Assembly: GCF_014698145.1 (NCBI RefSeq)
Contig: NZ_JACJSM010000017.1
Coordinates: forward strand, 62,001 to 126,000
Length of the DNA stretch: 64,000 bases
Reading direction: 5' to 3'
Origin: Oscillatoria sp. FACHB-1406
GTDB taxonomy: Bacteria > Cyanobacteriota > Cyanobacteriia > Cyanobacteriales > Spirulinaceae
This document shows positions 8,373 through 18,474 of the stretch, piece by piece. Below the pieces are notes generated by a model. It saw only the letters and a list, made by a program, of their open reading frames with translations, did not search any database and had not been told where the DNA came from. The stretch's first letter is position 1. Every line of letters begins with the position of its first letter. Made by a program: the position numbers and the translations under genes.

Positions 8373-9365
8373 ATGAATTTTGTCGCTCTCAGTTTTGCGG
8401 TGCTGTTGTTGGTGGTGGCGATCGCGATCGCGCTTTACTTCCTCACCGCCCGCCGCTACGAATCCGCCAACTCCGTCGCCAATTCCTACGACCAATGGAC
8501 GGAAGACGGAATCTTAGAATACTACTGGGGCGAACACATCCATCTCGGTCACTACGGTTCGCCGCCGCAGCCCAAAGATTTTTTAAAAGCGAAGGAAGAT
8601 TTTGTCCATGAAATGGCGCGTTGGGGCGGTTTAGATAAACTTCCCGCCGGAACCACCGTTCTCGATGTCGGCTGCGGAATCGGCGGCAGCAGCCGCATTT
8701 TAGCGCGCGATTACGGCTTCAAAGTCACGGGCATTACCATCAGCCCGCAACAGGTGAAACGCGCGCGAGAATTAACCCCAGAAGGACTCAGCGCCAGCTT
8801 TCAAGTAGACGATGCAATGGCGCTTTCCTTCCCCGATGCGAGTTTCGATGTAGTTTGGACGGTGGAAGCGGGCCCGCATATGCCCGATAAAGCCGTATTT
8901 GCCCGCGAACTATTGCGAGTTCTGAAACCGGGCGGTACGTTGGTGGCTGCCGATTGGAACCAGCGCGACGACCGACAAAAGCCGTTAAACTTCTGGGAAC
9001 GCCCGGTGATGCGCCAACTCCTCGAACAATGGTCGCATCCGGCTTTCTCGAGTATCGAAGGGTTCGCCGAACGTTTGGCGGAAACCGGATTAGTGAAAGG
9101 AGAAGTCGTAACGGCGGATTGGACGACCGAAACGCTTCCTTCTTGGTTCGATACGATTTGGCAAGGGATTATTCGCCCCCAAGGTTGGCTGAAATATGGC
9201 GTTCCGGGATTTTTGAAATCCGTGCGAGAAGTGCCGACAATTTTATTAATGCGGCTTGCATTTGGGAACGGTTTGTGCAGGTTCGGAATGTTCCGTGCCG
9301 TCCGCGCTTCGGGAGTAGGCGAGATCGATGCAAATGTTGCAACACCCGTTGCCAGCCAGTTTTAA
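8373..9365 (+). CDS. MPBQ/MSBQ methyltransferase (Sll0418-like)
   Basis: This SAM-dependent enzyme methylates the 2-methyl-6-phytyl (or -solanesyl) benzoquinol ring in tocopherol and plastoquinone synthesis. The sequence closely follows what I recall of Synechocystis Sll0418. It has an N-terminal membrane anchor (about residues 4-25), then YDQWTEDGILEYYWGEHIHLGHY and the SAM-binding VLDVGCGIGGSSR (about 97-109). It also has ITISPQQVKRA, the WTVEAGPHMPDKAVFA segment, and a C-terminal REVPTILLMRLAFG amphipathic helix. The 330-residue length includes a slightly longer C-terminus. The last 60 bases of the gene are part of a 140-bp tandem duplication. Confidence 0.92.
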   Translation: MNFVALSFAVLLLVVAIAIALYFLTARRYESANSVANSYDQWTEDGILEYYWGEHIHLGHYGSPPQPKDFLKAKEDFVHEMARWGGLDKLPAGTTVLDVGCGIGGSSRILARDYGFKVTGITISPQQVKRARELTPEGLSASFQVDDAMALSFPDASFDVVWTVEAGPHMPDKAVFARELLRVLKPGGTLVAADWNQRDDRQKPLNFWERPVMRQLLEQWSHPAFSSIEGFAERLAETGLVKGEVVTADWTTETLPSWFDTIWQGIIRPQGWLKYGVPGFLKSVREVPTILLMRLAFGNGLCRFGMFRAVRASGVGEIDANVATPVASQF

Positions 9366-9585
9366 GTCCTTATTTCGTGGCAAAATTAGCACTAATTTCC
9401 GATCGGTGGATCGCTGCTCCCTAATTACGAATTACGAATTACCGAGCTTCGGGAGTAGGCGAGATCGATGCAAATGTTGCAACACCTGTTGCCAGCCAGT
9501 TTTAAGTCCTTGTTTCGTGGCAGAATTAGCACTAATTTCTGATTAGTGGATCGCTGCTCCCTAATTACGAATTACGAATTACGAA
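9306..9585 (+). repeat. 140-bp tandem duplication covering the methyltransferase 3' end
   Basis: Bases 9306-9445 are repeated at 9446-9585 with an exact 140-bp offset and only a few substitutions. Each unit holds the last 20 codons of the methyltransferase gene with its stop, then about 80 bp of spacer. The second copy is therefore a headless C-terminal fragment. Each unit ends in AATTACG heptamers, which continue for two further copies to about 9599, next to the GH57 start codon. Confidence 0.9.
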
Positions 9586-9602
9586 TTACGAATTACCGAA
9601 CA

Positions 9603-11849
9603 ATGTCTCACCCTCTCTACATTGCCTTCGTTTGGCATCAGCATCAACCGCTCTACAAAAGTCGAGAAAATCCTAAGTATCCCGGCAAGCAGTATCGTTT
9701 GCCTTGGGTGCGCTTGCACGGAACGAAGGATTATCTCGATCTGGTTCTGATTTTGGAACGCTATCCCAAGCTGCATCAAACGGTCAATCTCGTGCCTTCT
9801 TTAATTTTGCAACTGGAAGATTACGCGGCGGGTGTGGCAATGGATCCTTACCTGGCAGTCGCTTTAACCCCAGAAGACCAGTTGACTCCCGCCCAGAAAG
9901 AGTTTGCGGTGCAGTATTTCTTCGATGGCAATCACCATACGACGATCGACCCCCATCCCCGCTACGCGCAACTGTACGAGCAACGACAGGATAAGGGTAG
10001 AGAGTGGTGCTTGCGGCATTGGCAAGTGAATGATTACGGCGATTTGCTGGCGTGGCACAATTTAGCTTGGATCGATCCGATTTTTTGGGACGAACCGGAG
10101 ATCGCGGATTGGTTCGAGCGGGGGAAAGGTTTTAGTTTGAGCGATCGCCAGCGCATCTATAGCAAGCAAAAAGAAATTATCGCCCGCATTATTCCCCAAC
10201 ATCGGAAAATGCAGGAAACGGGGCAACTCGAAGTCATGACGACTCCGTATACGCACCCCATTATGCCGCTGTTGGCCGATACGAATGCCGGACGGGTTGC
10301 AGTGCCGAATATGACGCTACCGCGATCGCGCTTCCAGTATCCCCAGGATATCCCTCGCCACCTCCGCAAAGCCCGAGAAATGTACGAAGATCGCTTCGGT
10401 ACGAAACCGCGAGGGTTGTGGCCTTCGGAACAGTCAGTGAGTCCGGCCGTATTACCTTATATTGCCGAGGAGGGTTTTAAATGGATTTGTTCCGATGAAG
10501 CGGTGTTGGGCTGGACGATAAACCACTTTTTCCATCGCGATGCGGCGGGGAATGTCAGCGAACCGGAATTACTCTATCGTCCCTATCGCTTAGAAACCGA
10601 ACAAGGCGATCTTTCAATTATTTTCCGCGATCACCGCCTTTCGGATTTAATCGGCTTTACCTACAGCGCGATGGAACCGCAAGCTGCCGCACGGGATTTA
10701 GTAGGACATTTAGACGCGATCGCGCGATCGCTCAAAAAACGTCAGAATGGCGGCGGTACGAGCTTAGAACAACCCTGGCTGGTGACGATTGCCCTCGACG
10801 GCGAGAACTGCTGGGAATATTACCAACAAGATGGATTGCCGTTCCTCGAATCGCTGTACGGAACGTTGAGCGATCGCAAAGATCTCCAACTCGTCACCGT
10901 CTCCGAATTCCTCGATCGCTTCCCCACCACCCAAACCCTGCCCGCCCGCACCCTCCATAGCGGTTCTTGGGTCGATGGCAACTTTACCACCTGGATTGGC
11001 GATCCCGCCAAAAATCGCGCCTGGGATCTCCTCACCGAAGCGCGGCGCGTCCTCGCCGAACACCCAGAAGCCACCGAAGAAAGCAATCCCGAAGCTTGGG
11101 AAGCCCTCTACGCCGCCGAAGGTTCCGATTGGTTCTGGTGGTTTGGCGAAGGGCATAGTTCCAACCACGACGATATCTTCGATCGCCTCTTCCGCGAACA
11201 CCTGTACGCACTTTATACCGCCCTGAACGTCCCCGTTCCCGCCGGAATCGAACGAGAAGTCGAACATCACGAAGCCGGGGGCGATCGCCGCCCGCAAAGC
11301 TTCATCCATCCGATTATCAACGGCATCGGCGACGAACAAGACTGGGATAAAGCCGGACGCATCGAAGTGGGCGGCGCGCGCGGAACCATGCACCGCAGCA
11401 GCGACGTGCGACGGCTGTTTTACGGCTTAGATCACCTGAACTTTTACCTGCGCTTCGACTTCAAAGCCGGAGTCGAACTCAGCAGCGACGGACTGCCCGA
11501 ATTGCACCTCTTCTGGTTCTATCCCGATGCACCCCGCCGCCTCAGTCGCATTCCCTTCGTCGATTTACCCGATAGCGAACCGGCGAATTACCTCTACCAT
11601 CACCATTTAGGAATAGATCTGCCTTCCGGTTCGCTTTGGTTTGAAGAAGCCGGAGACGAACATCAATGGCATCCGAAAGCCAGTCGCGCTTCGATGGGCG
11701 TAAATCAATGCTTGGAACTTGCCGTTCCTTGGGACGATCTCAATGTCGAACCCGATCTACCCCTACAAATTCTCGCCGTTCTCGTTAAAGATGGCAAATT
11801 CCAGAGCTATTTACCGGATAGCGAACTGATTTCTTTGCAGGCCCCCTAA
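9603..11849 (+). CDS. Glycoside hydrolase family 57 protein (amylopullulanase/glucanotransferase type)
   Basis: GH57 enzymes act on alpha-glucans such as glycogen. The 748-residue product has the five family regions: HQHQPLY (residues 12-18), the HNLAW segment, GLWPSEQSVSP with the expected nucleophile Glu276, FRDHRLSDLIGF (about 341-352) with the expected acid/base Asp, and LDGENCWEYY. A C-terminal beta-rich domain of about 200 residues follows. A role in glycogen turnover fits a cyanobacterium, but amylase, debranching and transferase activity cannot be separated. The start is ATG 9603; the longer frame from 9546 would translate the spacer repeat as a spurious N-terminus. Confidence 0.9.
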   Translation: MSHPLYIAFVWHQHQPLYKSRENPKYPGKQYRLPWVRLHGTKDYLDLVLILERYPKLHQTVNLVPSLILQLEDYAAGVAMDPYLAVALTPEDQLTPAQKEFAVQYFFDGNHHTTIDPHPRYAQLYEQRQDKGREWCLRHWQVNDYGDLLAWHNLAWIDPIFWDEPEIADWFERGKGFSLSDRQRIYSKQKEIIARIIPQHRKMQETGQLEVMTTPYTHPIMPLLADTNAGRVAVPNMTLPRSRFQYPQDIPRHLRKAREMYEDRFGTKPRGLWPSEQSVSPAVLPYIAEEGFKWICSDEAVLGWTINHFFHRDAAGNVSEPELLYRPYRLETEQGDLSIIFRDHRLSDLIGFTYSAMEPQAAARDLVGHLDAIARSLKKRQNGGGTSLEQPWLVTIALDGENCWEYYQQDGLPFLESLYGTLSDRKDLQLVTVSEFLDRFPTTQTLPARTLHSGSWVDGNFTTWIGDPAKNRAWDLLTEARRVLAEHPEATEESNPEAWEALYAAEGSDWFWWFGEGHSSNHDDIFDRLFREHLYALYTALNVPVPAGIEREVEHHEAGGDRRPQSFIHPIINGIGDEQDWDKAGRIEVGGARGTMHRSSDVRRLFYGLDHLNFYLRFDFKAGVELSSDGLPELHLFWFYPDAPRRLSRIPFVDLPDSEPANYLYHHHLGIDLPSGSLWFEEAGDEHQWHPKASRASMGVNQCLELAVPWDDLNVEPDLPLQILAVLVKDGKFQSYLPDSELISLQAP

Positions 11850-11889
11850 TTCGCGGTTAGGGAATTCGCAAAAGTAATAAATTTTGGGT

Positions 11890-11917
11890 GTAGGGACGTT
11901 CAATTGAACGTCCCTAC
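11890..11917. repeat. Palindromic repeat, family 1, copy b
   Basis: GTAGGGACGTT and AACGTCCCTAC flank CAATTG in a perfect 28-bp palindrome, 41 bp downstream of the GH57 stop codon. It could form a strong hairpin in the 3' end of that transcript. Confidence 0.85.
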
Positions 11918-11942
11918 ATCGCGTTTGGCTGCTTGTTAAGGA

Positions 11943-12044
11943 ATACCAATTCTCCAAGTTCGGACGACAGATATTGAGGCTGAAACCCTTAATATATCTA
12001 GGTTTCTTCATTTTTAATTTTTAATTTTGAATTTTGAATTGGTA
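11943..12044 (+). mobile_element. MITE-like element, copy 1
   Basis: A 102-bp unit starts ATACCAATTC and ends GAATTGGTA, giving terminal inverted repeats of about 9 bp. A second copy at 54874-54973 is about 90% identical by eye over the whole length, including the same AT-rich right half. It has no coding capacity. Size, inverted ends and dispersed copies fit a miniature inverted-repeat element. Confidence 0.6.
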
Positions 12045-12185
12045 GAACTTCACAAACAAGACTCAGAGCGGATTGCATCCTTTACCTGCTTTTAAACTCA
12101 ACTTCACCTCGAATAAACAAATTCATGGGATCGTCAATCGTGATGTTACTGAACGGCGGCCTCTAAATTGTCTGCTTTCCTCCCG

Positions 12186-12686
12186 ATGATTTCAACAACA
12201 TTCCTGCCTGCACTAGCAAGCGCGCTAAGCTTACTCGCGCTGACCATACCCGTTCGGGCGCAAGAACCCGCTGTCGTCCTCGAACTGTCCGTTTACGGCA
12301 GTATTTCGTCCGATCGCTACGAAGAATTGCAACTGCGGGCGGAAACCTTAGCCGAAAACGCGATCGCAGAACAGTTCGATAGCAACCCTCACCTTCCTGC
12401 CCTGAAAGTTACCGTTCTTTGCCATCGCGATGGCGAAATTCTACCGATTCTGTCGGTAACAGTTTCGCGCGCTCAATGGCAGGAAAACTCGAAAATTGGC
12501 GCTTGGGCGCAATATTACCCGTCCTACGCGCTCTTGCAACGCGAGCGAGGAGTGCCGCTTCGAGAATCAGCCACTCAGACCGTCGCATCTCAACCCCAAA
12601 ATCCCACAATCGCGATCGATCGCGCTTTCGATGAAGGACTCCTAAGCGCAGCCCAAGCCCAGCAATACCTCGGCTACCTCGATTAA
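12186..12686 (+). CDS. Small exported protein of unknown function
   Basis: The 166-residue product starts with a clear signal peptide (about residues 1-25, ending IPVRAQ). The mature domain is about 140 residues of mixed alpha/beta character with no recognised motif. A short C-terminal helix ([17 protein letters not shown]) resembles the helical caps seen in other small cyanobacterial periplasmic proteins. The in-frame TTG at 12168 could also be the start; ATG 12186 gives a cleaner signal peptide. It precedes the PhoX-like gene by 53 bp on the same strand, so both might share a transcript. Confidence 0.65.
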
Positions 12687-12739
12687 AACTCGATCGCGCC
12701 TTTTAGCCACTTCTACCACTCAATAAGAGGGAAAACTCC

Positions 12740-14596
12740 GTGATTCACGACAACAAAACCAGCAATCGGTCGGGCAATCGCCCCTTTGAAGATATCCTCC
12801 AAGCCAGACTGTCTCGGCGCAGCGTCCTCGCGCGCGGGGCTGCCCTATCCGCCACGGGTTTCCTCGCCGCCCTAACCGGCAACAAATTTTTCTCTCAAGG
12901 CGCTGATGCTGCCTCCACCCCAGAAGCAAGCAATCTCCTCGCCAAAAACTCCAGCCTCATCGACTTTCCCATCGTCCCCGCCGCGCAAGGTTCCGGCCCC
13001 ATTCCCAACATCTCTTCGGCTTACCAGTACGAAGTGTTGATTCCCTGGGGAACGCCGCTGCAACCGGGCGGCCCAAGCTACGACGGCAACCCGAGCGCGC
13101 GTCCGACTTCTGCCCAACAAACCCAGCAAGTCGGTATCGGTCACGACGGAATGCACTTCTTCCCCCTTGAGGGCAGCAACAGCCACGGTATTCTGGCGAT
13201 TAACCACGAGTACGGCACTAACGAACACATCCTCGGCAAAAAAACCGCCGACAGTTTAGAAGAAGTTCGCCGTTCTCAACACGCCCACGGTGTTGGTATC
13301 GTTGAAATCAAAAAAACGAACGGTAAGTGGCAAAACGTCGCAAGCAACAAAGCGCGACGCATCCACGTTAACACCCCCGTGACTTTCAGCGGCCCGGTCG
13401 CCAACGATGAATTGCTGAAAACCCGAGCCGGAAATCCTACCCTCGGTACGGTTAACAACTGTGCCAACGGTTACACGCCTTGGGAGACTTACCTGACCTG
13501 CGAGGAAAACTTCAACGGTTACTTCGGCGCAACTAGCGCTTGGACTCCTACCGCCGCTCAAAAACGCTATGGGTTTAGTGCGGCGGGTTTCGGTTACGGT
13601 TGGGAAAAGTTTGACCCTCGCTTCGATCTTTCCGATTCTAGTTACGCGAACGAGGAAAATCGTTTCGGTTGGGTGGTTGAGATCGATCCGATGAATCCGA
13701 CCCAAAAACCCGTTAAACGCACTGCTTTGGGACGTTTTAAGCATGAATGCGCTGCGGTAACGGTCGGTCAAGGCGGCCGCGTTGTGGCTTATATGGGCGA
13801 TGACGAACGGTTTGAGTATATTTATAAGTTTGTTTCCGACAGCAATTGGCGATCGCTGCAAGCGCGCAATATCAGCCCCCTCGATCGCGGTAAACTCTAC
13901 GTTGCCAAGTTTAACGACGATGGTACGGGCAATTGGCTGGAACTCACCATTAATAACCCCGTTCTTAAAGCCAAGTTCAAAAACCAAGCCGAAGTTTTAA
14001 CCTACGCGCGCTTGGCGGCTGATACTCTCGGCGCTACGCCAATGGATCGCCCTGAATGGACGACCGTTGCGCCGACGGGCGAAGTTTACTGCACCCTGAC
14101 CAATAACTCGCGCCGCACCGCCCCCAACGCCCCCAACCCCTTAACTCCCAACCCCGACGGTCACATCATCCGCTGGAAAGATAGCGATAACCACGTTGGT
14201 TTGACGTTTCAGTGGGATATTTTTATTCTGGCTAAAGATACCCACGGCGCGACGGACGAGCGCACGTTTAGCAGTCCCGATGGGTTATGGGCAGATCCGG
14301 ACGGCCGTTTATTTATTGAAACCGACGGCGAACAACAAAAAGGCTTGAACGACCAAGTTTTGGTTGCGGATCCGAAGACGGGCGATATTCGACGGCTGTT
14401 TACCGGCGTGACGGGTTGCGAAATGACGGGAATTACCGCTACCCCCGATCGCAAGACGCTTTTTGTCAACATTCAGCACCCCGGCGAGGGCGACCCAACA
14501 AAGACGAATTTTCCCGCGCCCCAAGGTAGCGGCAAGATTCCTCGCGATTGCACGATTGTCATCACTCGCAAAGATGGCGGTATCGTCGGTTCTTAG
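12740..14596 (+). CDS. phoX: PhoX-like alkaline phosphatase (DUF839), Tat-exported
   Basis: The 618-residue product starts with GTG, preceded by GAGG at 12727-12730. A twin-arginine motif SRRSVL (Arg26-Arg27) and a hydrophobic stretch mark Tat export. The DUF839/PhoX body shows the family segments HDGMHFFPLEGSNSHGIL, CANGYTPWETYLTCEENFNGY, RFGWVVEIDP, FKHECAAV, YMGDDERFEYIYKFVS, the SPDGLWADPDGRLFIETDG region and GCEMTGI near the end. PhoX enzymes release phosphate from organic esters outside the cytoplasmic membrane, using calcium and iron. Some DUF839 proteins are only predicted phosphatases. No Pho-box could be confirmed by eye. Confidence 0.85.
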   Translation: MIHDNKTSNRSGNRPFEDILQARLSRRSVLARGAALSATGFLAALTGNKFFSQGADAASTPEASNLLAKNSSLIDFPIVPAAQGSGPIPNISSAYQYEVLIPWGTPLQPGGPSYDGNPSARPTSAQQTQQVGIGHDGMHFFPLEGSNSHGILAINHEYGTNEHILGKKTADSLEEVRRSQHAHGVGIVEIKKTNGKWQNVASNKARRIHVNTPVTFSGPVANDELLKTRAGNPTLGTVNNCANGYTPWETYLTCEENFNGYFGATSAWTPTAAQKRYGFSAAGFGYGWEKFDPRFDLSDSSYANEENRFGWVVEIDPMNPTQKPVKRTALGRFKHECAAVTVGQGGRVVAYMGDDERFEYIYKFVSDSNWRSLQARNISPLDRGKLYVAKFNDDGTGNWLELTINNPVLKAKFKNQAEVLTYARLAADTLGATPMDRPEWTTVAPTGEVYCTLTNNSRRTAPNAPNPLTPNPDGHIIRWKDSDNHVGLTFQWDIFILAKDTHGATDERTFSSPDGLWADPDGRLFIETDGEQQKGLNDQVLVADPKTGDIRRLFTGVTGCEMTGITATPDRKTLFVNIQHPGEGDPTKTNFPAPQGSGKIPRDCTIVITRKDGGIVGS

Positions 14597-14647
14597 CCGT
14601 TTGCTGAATCGCTGTTTGAACTTGTCATTCGAGAAGGAAGGTTTTAA

Positions 14648-15214
14648 ATGAAACGTTGGATTTTTGCGATCGCAGCCAGTTTGGGGAGTGCGATTCTAAC
14701 TGCCCCAGCTAATGCCGCCCTGTTAAGCTGGAAAGTCGATTATACGGGCTGGTGGGACAATGACGGCGGCGGCGCAATTTCGGGACTGTTCGCTGCCGAT
14801 GAAACCGCCGCTAGCGATGGCATTATTTCCATCGACGAAATGAGTAATTGGACGTGGAATTGGAGCGGCAACAACAATGTAGCTGCGTTTTCTATTTCCT
14901 CGAAAGACGGTGGCGTAACGGATTTTTCGCCGAGCTTTTTCGTTGACGGACGGCAAAATACGCCCATCGTTGATTTCTTCGATGCCGATAATCTCGACCA
15001 AGGTTCTTTTATTGGCGGAGGCGGCAATCTGGTATTAGATTTGCAAACGCTTCTGGTTGGTTCCTACGGCGATAATATTGCTGAATCGTTGGGAGATCCG
15101 ACCTCGCGTTTGGGTAAAATTTCGGTTTCTACCGTTCCGGAACCGAGTATCGGACTCATTGCGCTGTTAGGTGTAGGACTAGCGAGTTGGAAGTTGAGAA
15201 AGCAGCAAGGCTAA
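14648..15214 (+). CDS. PEP-CTERM sorting-domain protein
   Basis: The 188-residue product has an N-terminal signal peptide (residues 1-25, ending PANAA). Its C-terminal tripartite sorting signal is VPEPS, then a hydrophobic span (IGLIALLGVGLASW), then a basic end (KLRKQQG). Such proteins are sorted by exosortase/EpsH-type machinery and usually end up on the surface or in the exopolymer matrix. The middle is rich in Asp, Gly and Asn and has no known domain. It starts 51 bp after phoX on the same strand, so it may be co-expressed. No exosortase gene is in the window. Confidence 0.85.
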   Translation: MKRWIFAIAASLGSAILTAPANAALLSWKVDYTGWWDNDGGGAISGLFAADETAASDGIISIDEMSNWTWNWSGNNNVAAFSISSKDGGVTDFSPSFFVDGRQNTPIVDFFDADNLDQGSFIGGGGNLVLDLQTLLVGSYGDNIAESLGDPTSRLGKISVSTVPEPSIGLIALLGVGLASWKLRKQQG

Positions 15215-15251
15215 ACTTGCAATCTTAATTTTTAGGAACATTAAATTTTAG

Positions 15252-15279
15252 GTAGGGACGTTAAATTTAACGTCCCTAT
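15252..15279. repeat. Palindromic repeat, family 1, copy c
   Basis: GTAGGGACGTT, AAATTT and AACGTCCCTAT form a near-perfect 28-bp palindrome with one end mismatch, 38 bp downstream of the PEP-CTERM gene stop. Confidence 0.8.
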
Positions 15280-15446
15280 ATCTTTTTATGCCGATAAATT
15301 GCCACTACCGATCTGGGATTGCTATAGTTGGACTGCGGTTTCAGAGCCACTTCCTCGTATTTTTGTTACGCCGAGCGACTGACGAAAAAGCACCACATCC
15401 AGGGAAACTCCCCCTTCACCTTCCCAATCTTTAGTCATTGCAGCAG

Positions 15447-18413
15447 ATGCCCACCCCTTTCTTCCGCTGGCTTCCCCAACGTCCCAAGCAAATTTCCTTT
15501 ACAGTCAAACTCGGTTTTGTTATCTTCTTGCTATCAACCGGCGTAACCAGCGCGAGCGTCTACTATTTTTACTCAACGACAGAGAAAATGGTGCTGCGCC
15601 AAATCCAGCAACAGCTTCGACGAATCGGTTATACCGCTTCATATCTATTCGATCGAGAAACTCGCGAGAGTATCGTTCGATTAACAGCAGCAGTCAATCG
15701 GGAAGCTCAACTCAATCCCCAAGTCACTCGCTCTCAGTTACAGGAACTTAAACCTGGGGACACGATTAAAAGTTTAAATCCCGAAGCGACTCGTCGTTTT
15801 CAGGCTTCACCTGATTTCCAGCGCTTAGTTAAGATACTCCGTCAAATTAAAACGGTCAGTCAGGATGAAATTGAGCCATTACAAAATTATTACCCACAGA
15901 TCGTCAATAGCGGGCAGGTAAGAGCCGCTCTTGCTGTCGTCACTCCAGAGTCACCCGATCGCCGCATTGTGACTTTCCTCGCCTCAGCATCTCACGAACC
16001 TCAAGGGGATTGGCCCGGGAATCCGATTGGCAACTTGTATGCAATTTCCACCCCAATTTTCAGCCGCGTTTTTGATGGAGAAATTCAGATTGAAGATAAG
16101 TTTGTTCGTGACTCTTTTTATACTAGCATTTCAGTAACGATACCGCTTAAAAACGAGCAGGGGCAGACGATTGCGGGTTTGTGTCTCGATTATATCGCTA
16201 ACAGCGAGTTGGACGAACTGCATAAGCTTCGTTTGATTTGCGCTGGTATTATTGCTGGCAGTTTTGGATTGTCTGTCTTGTTGGCGGCTTTGGTTGCTCG
16301 CTGGTTGAGTCGTCCCATTGCTCAGCTTCAACTTGCAGCGCAGAAGGTGCGCGCTCGCAATTACGATACGATTGTCAATGTCAAGAGTAACGATGAGTTT
16401 GAAACGCTGGCAGAAACCTTTAATAGCATGGTTGCAGAAATTCGCAGCTATTCCCAAACTTTAGAGGAACAAAATCAGGAACTCAAGCGGCTGGCTCAAC
16501 TCAAAGACGAATTTTTAGCCAATACCTCCCATGAATTGAAAACCCCCCTTAACGGTATCATCGGAATTGCTGAATCTCTTGTTGACGGGGCGACAGGCGA
16601 GTTACCCCAACTCACTCGTTGGAATTTAAGCACGATTGTTGCCAGCGGCCGCCGTTTGTCCAGCTTAGTGAATGATATTCTTGACTTTTCTAAGCTCCGA
16701 CATCAACATTTGGAACTGCAACTCAAATCCGTTGACTTGTATTCAATTGTCGATTTAGTTCTCACTCTCAGCCGCCCCCCGATCGCGAGTAAAAACCTGC
16801 AACTGGTTAATGCGATCCCTCAAGATTGGGTACCGGCTCTCGCTGATGAAAATCGCCTACAACAAATCCTGTATAACTTAGTCGGCAATGCCGTTAAATT
16901 TACCCCAAACGGAACTGTAGAACTGTCGGCACATAGAGTTAAAGATGAGTTAGCAATTACAGTTTCCGATACCGGAATCGGCATTCCTGCCGATAAGTTG
17001 GATCGCATCTTTAAATCTTTTGAACAAGCGGAAGGTTTTACCGCTCGAGAATACGGCGGTACTGGTTTAGGTTTAACGATTGCCAAACAGCTTGTAGAAC
17101 TTCACGGCGGTCAAATTAGCGTCACTTCAGAACTGGGAGTCGGTTCTCGTTTTACCTTCACTTTGCCTGTCGCTCGAACGGCTGCCGAGCGCACTCAATC
17201 CATCGCCGCGATCGCGGAAATGCCTCCCTACGACTTCAGTACGGATATTGCTTTAAAACAAGCTACTGCCTCCAGTAAAACCTACAAAGTTTTAGTCGTT
17301 GATGACGAACCGATTAACCTTCAGGTTATTGTCAATCATTTATCCTTGCACGACTACAAAATTATTCAAGCATCGAACGGTCAAGAAGCTATTGCAATCG
17401 TCGAATCCGGCTTGCTCCCCGATCTCATTTTATTGGATGTCATGATGCCAAAAATGACGGGCTATGAAGTTACCGAACAACTGCGAAAGCGTTTTAATTC
17501 TACCGAACTTCCGATTCTATTACTGACAGCAAAAAGTCAAATTCAAGATATCGTCCTCGGCTTAAACCTGGGTGCTAACGATTATCTGACAAAACCCATC
17601 GCCAAAGATGAGCTTCTCGCACGCCTCCGCACTCATATTAACCTAAAATATCTCAAATCCGACAATATTCGCCTCGCCGCCGAATTGGATATCGTTCGCA
17701 AAATGCAGCAGATGGTGCTGCCGAAAGAATCAGAATTAAAGGCAATTAAAGGCTTAGAAATTGCCTGTTTTATGGAATCTGCCCAAGAAGTTGGCGGCGA
17801 CTACTACGATGTAATTCAGCACGCTGGAGGCGTACAAATTAGTGTCGGCGACGTGACAGGACATGGGCTAGAAAGTGGTCTGTTAATGCTGATGGCGCAA
17901 ACCGCAATCCGATCGCTATTAGAAGCTAATTTTACAGAACCCAAGGAACTTTTAGCCGTGCTTAATCGCACGCTCTATAAAAACGCACTGCGGATTAATT
18001 CTGATAAAAATATGACGCTGGTTTCGCTGCATTACGCGGAGGGAATGCTGACATTGAGCGGCCAGCATGAAGAGGTCATTGTACTGCGTTCTAATGGGGA
18101 TGTGGTAAGAATTGATACGTTGGATTTAGGCTTTCCGCTAGGACTCGAGGAAGAGATTGCAGATTTTATTGCGACGGCGCAAGTGCAGTTACATTCACAA
18201 GATTTGGTAGTTATCTACACGGACGGCATTATAGAAGCTTTTGATGCTAACAACAAACAGTATGGTTTAGAGCGGCTGATTGAGACAGTCAAGCTTCATG
18301 ACTCGAAGCCGGTTGATGCTATTCGAGAAGCCGTTATTTATGACCTACGCCGACATATTGGAGAGCAAAAAGTTGAGGATGACTTTACTCTAGTAATTTT
18401 CAAACAGCTTTGA
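15447..18413 (+). CDS. Hybrid histidine kinase - receiver - PP2C (SpoIIE-type) phosphatase
   Basis: This 988-residue membrane sensor combines several modules. They are a transmembrane helix (about residues 18-43), a periplasmic sensor of about 220 residues, a second transmembrane helix (about 265-287) and HAMP (about 288-345). Then come HisKA with His362 in [10 protein letters not shown], and HATPase with the N box [11 protein letters not shown], the G1 box DTGIGIP and the G2 box [12 protein letters not shown] receiver follows with phospho-acceptor Asp664 in [11 protein letters not shown], and last a SpoIIE-type PP2C domain (about 740-985) with [18 protein letters not shown] and [10 protein letters not shown]. 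The phosphatase output would act on a phosphorylated STAS protein. ATG 15447 is preferred to TTG 15438. Its stop lies 22 bp before a family-1 palindrome. Confidence 0.92.
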   Translation: MPTPFFRWLPQRPKQISFTVKLGFVIFLLSTGVTSASVYYFYSTTEKMVLRQIQQQLRRIGYTASYLFDRETRESIVRLTAAVNREAQLNPQVTRSQLQELKPGDTIKSLNPEATRRFQASPDFQRLVKILRQIKTVSQDEIEPLQNYYPQIVNSGQVRAALAVVTPESPDRRIVTFLASASHEPQGDWPGNPIGNLYAISTPIFSRVFDGEIQIEDKFVRDSFYTSISVTIPLKNEQGQTIAGLCLDYIANSELDELHKLRLICAGIIAGSFGLSVLLAALVARWLSRPIAQLQLAAQKVRARNYDTIVNVKSNDEFETLAETFNSMVAEIRSYSQTLEEQNQELKRLAQLKDEFLANTSHELKTPLNGIIGIAESLVDGATGELPQLTRWNLSTIVASGRRLSSLVNDILDFSKLRHQHLELQLKSVDLYSIVDLVLTLSRPPIASKNLQLVNAIPQDWVPALADENRLQQILYNLVGNAVKFTPNGTVELSAHRVKDELAITVSDTGIGIPADKLDRIFKSFEQAEGFTAREYGGTGLGLTIAKQLVELHGGQISVTSELGVGSRFTFTLPVARTAAERTQSIAAIAEMPPYDFSTDIALKQATASSKTYKVLVVDDEPINLQVIVNHLSLHDYKIIQASNGQEAIAIVESGLLPDLILLDVMMPKMTGYEVTEQLRKRFNSTELPILLLTAKSQIQDIVLGLNLGANDYLTKPIAKDELLARLRTHINLKYLKSDNIRLAAELDIVRKMQQMVLPKESELKAIKGLEIACFMESAQEVGGDYYDVIQHAGGVQISVGDVTGHGLESGLLMLMAQTAIRSLLEANFTEPKELLAVLNRTLYKNALRINSDKNMTLVSLHYAEGMLTLSGQHEEVIVLRSNGDVVRIDTLDLGFPLGLEEEIADFIATAQVQLHSQDLVVIYTDGIIEAFDANNKQYGLERLIETVKLHDSKPVDAIREAVIYDLRRHIGEQKVEDDFTLVIFKQL

Positions 18414-18434
18414 GAGCAGAACATTAAATTTTAT

Positions 18435-18462
18435 GTAGGGACGTTCAATTGAACGTCCCTAC
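18435..18462. repeat. Palindromic repeat, family 1, copy d
   Basis: GTAGGGACGTT, CAATTG and AACGTCCCTAC form a perfect 28-bp palindrome. It lies 22 bp after the hybrid kinase stop and 12 bp beyond the accD fragment stop on the other strand, so it could serve both directions. Confidence 0.85.
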
Positions 18463-18474
18463 GCTCGTATTCGA

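Larger units (their letters stand above)
11850..12185. other. Intergenic region with two repeat elements
   Basis: No gene is seen. The stretch holds a family-1 palindrome 41 bp after the GH57 stop and copy 1 of a MITE-like element, then about 140 bp of AT-rich DNA that should carry the promoter of the following small exported-protein gene. Confidence 0.7.

Noticed and set aside
10764-11393. A 209-residue open frame on the minus strand.
   Set aside because: It is antisense to the GH57 gene over its whole length and its composition (Gly, Ala, Phe and Ile runs) is what antisense reading of a GC-rich gene gives. There is no family resemblance.
13256-13987. A 243-residue open frame on the minus strand.
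   Set aside because: It is antisense to the PhoX-like gene, which has clear family motifs in the other strand. No domain is seen.
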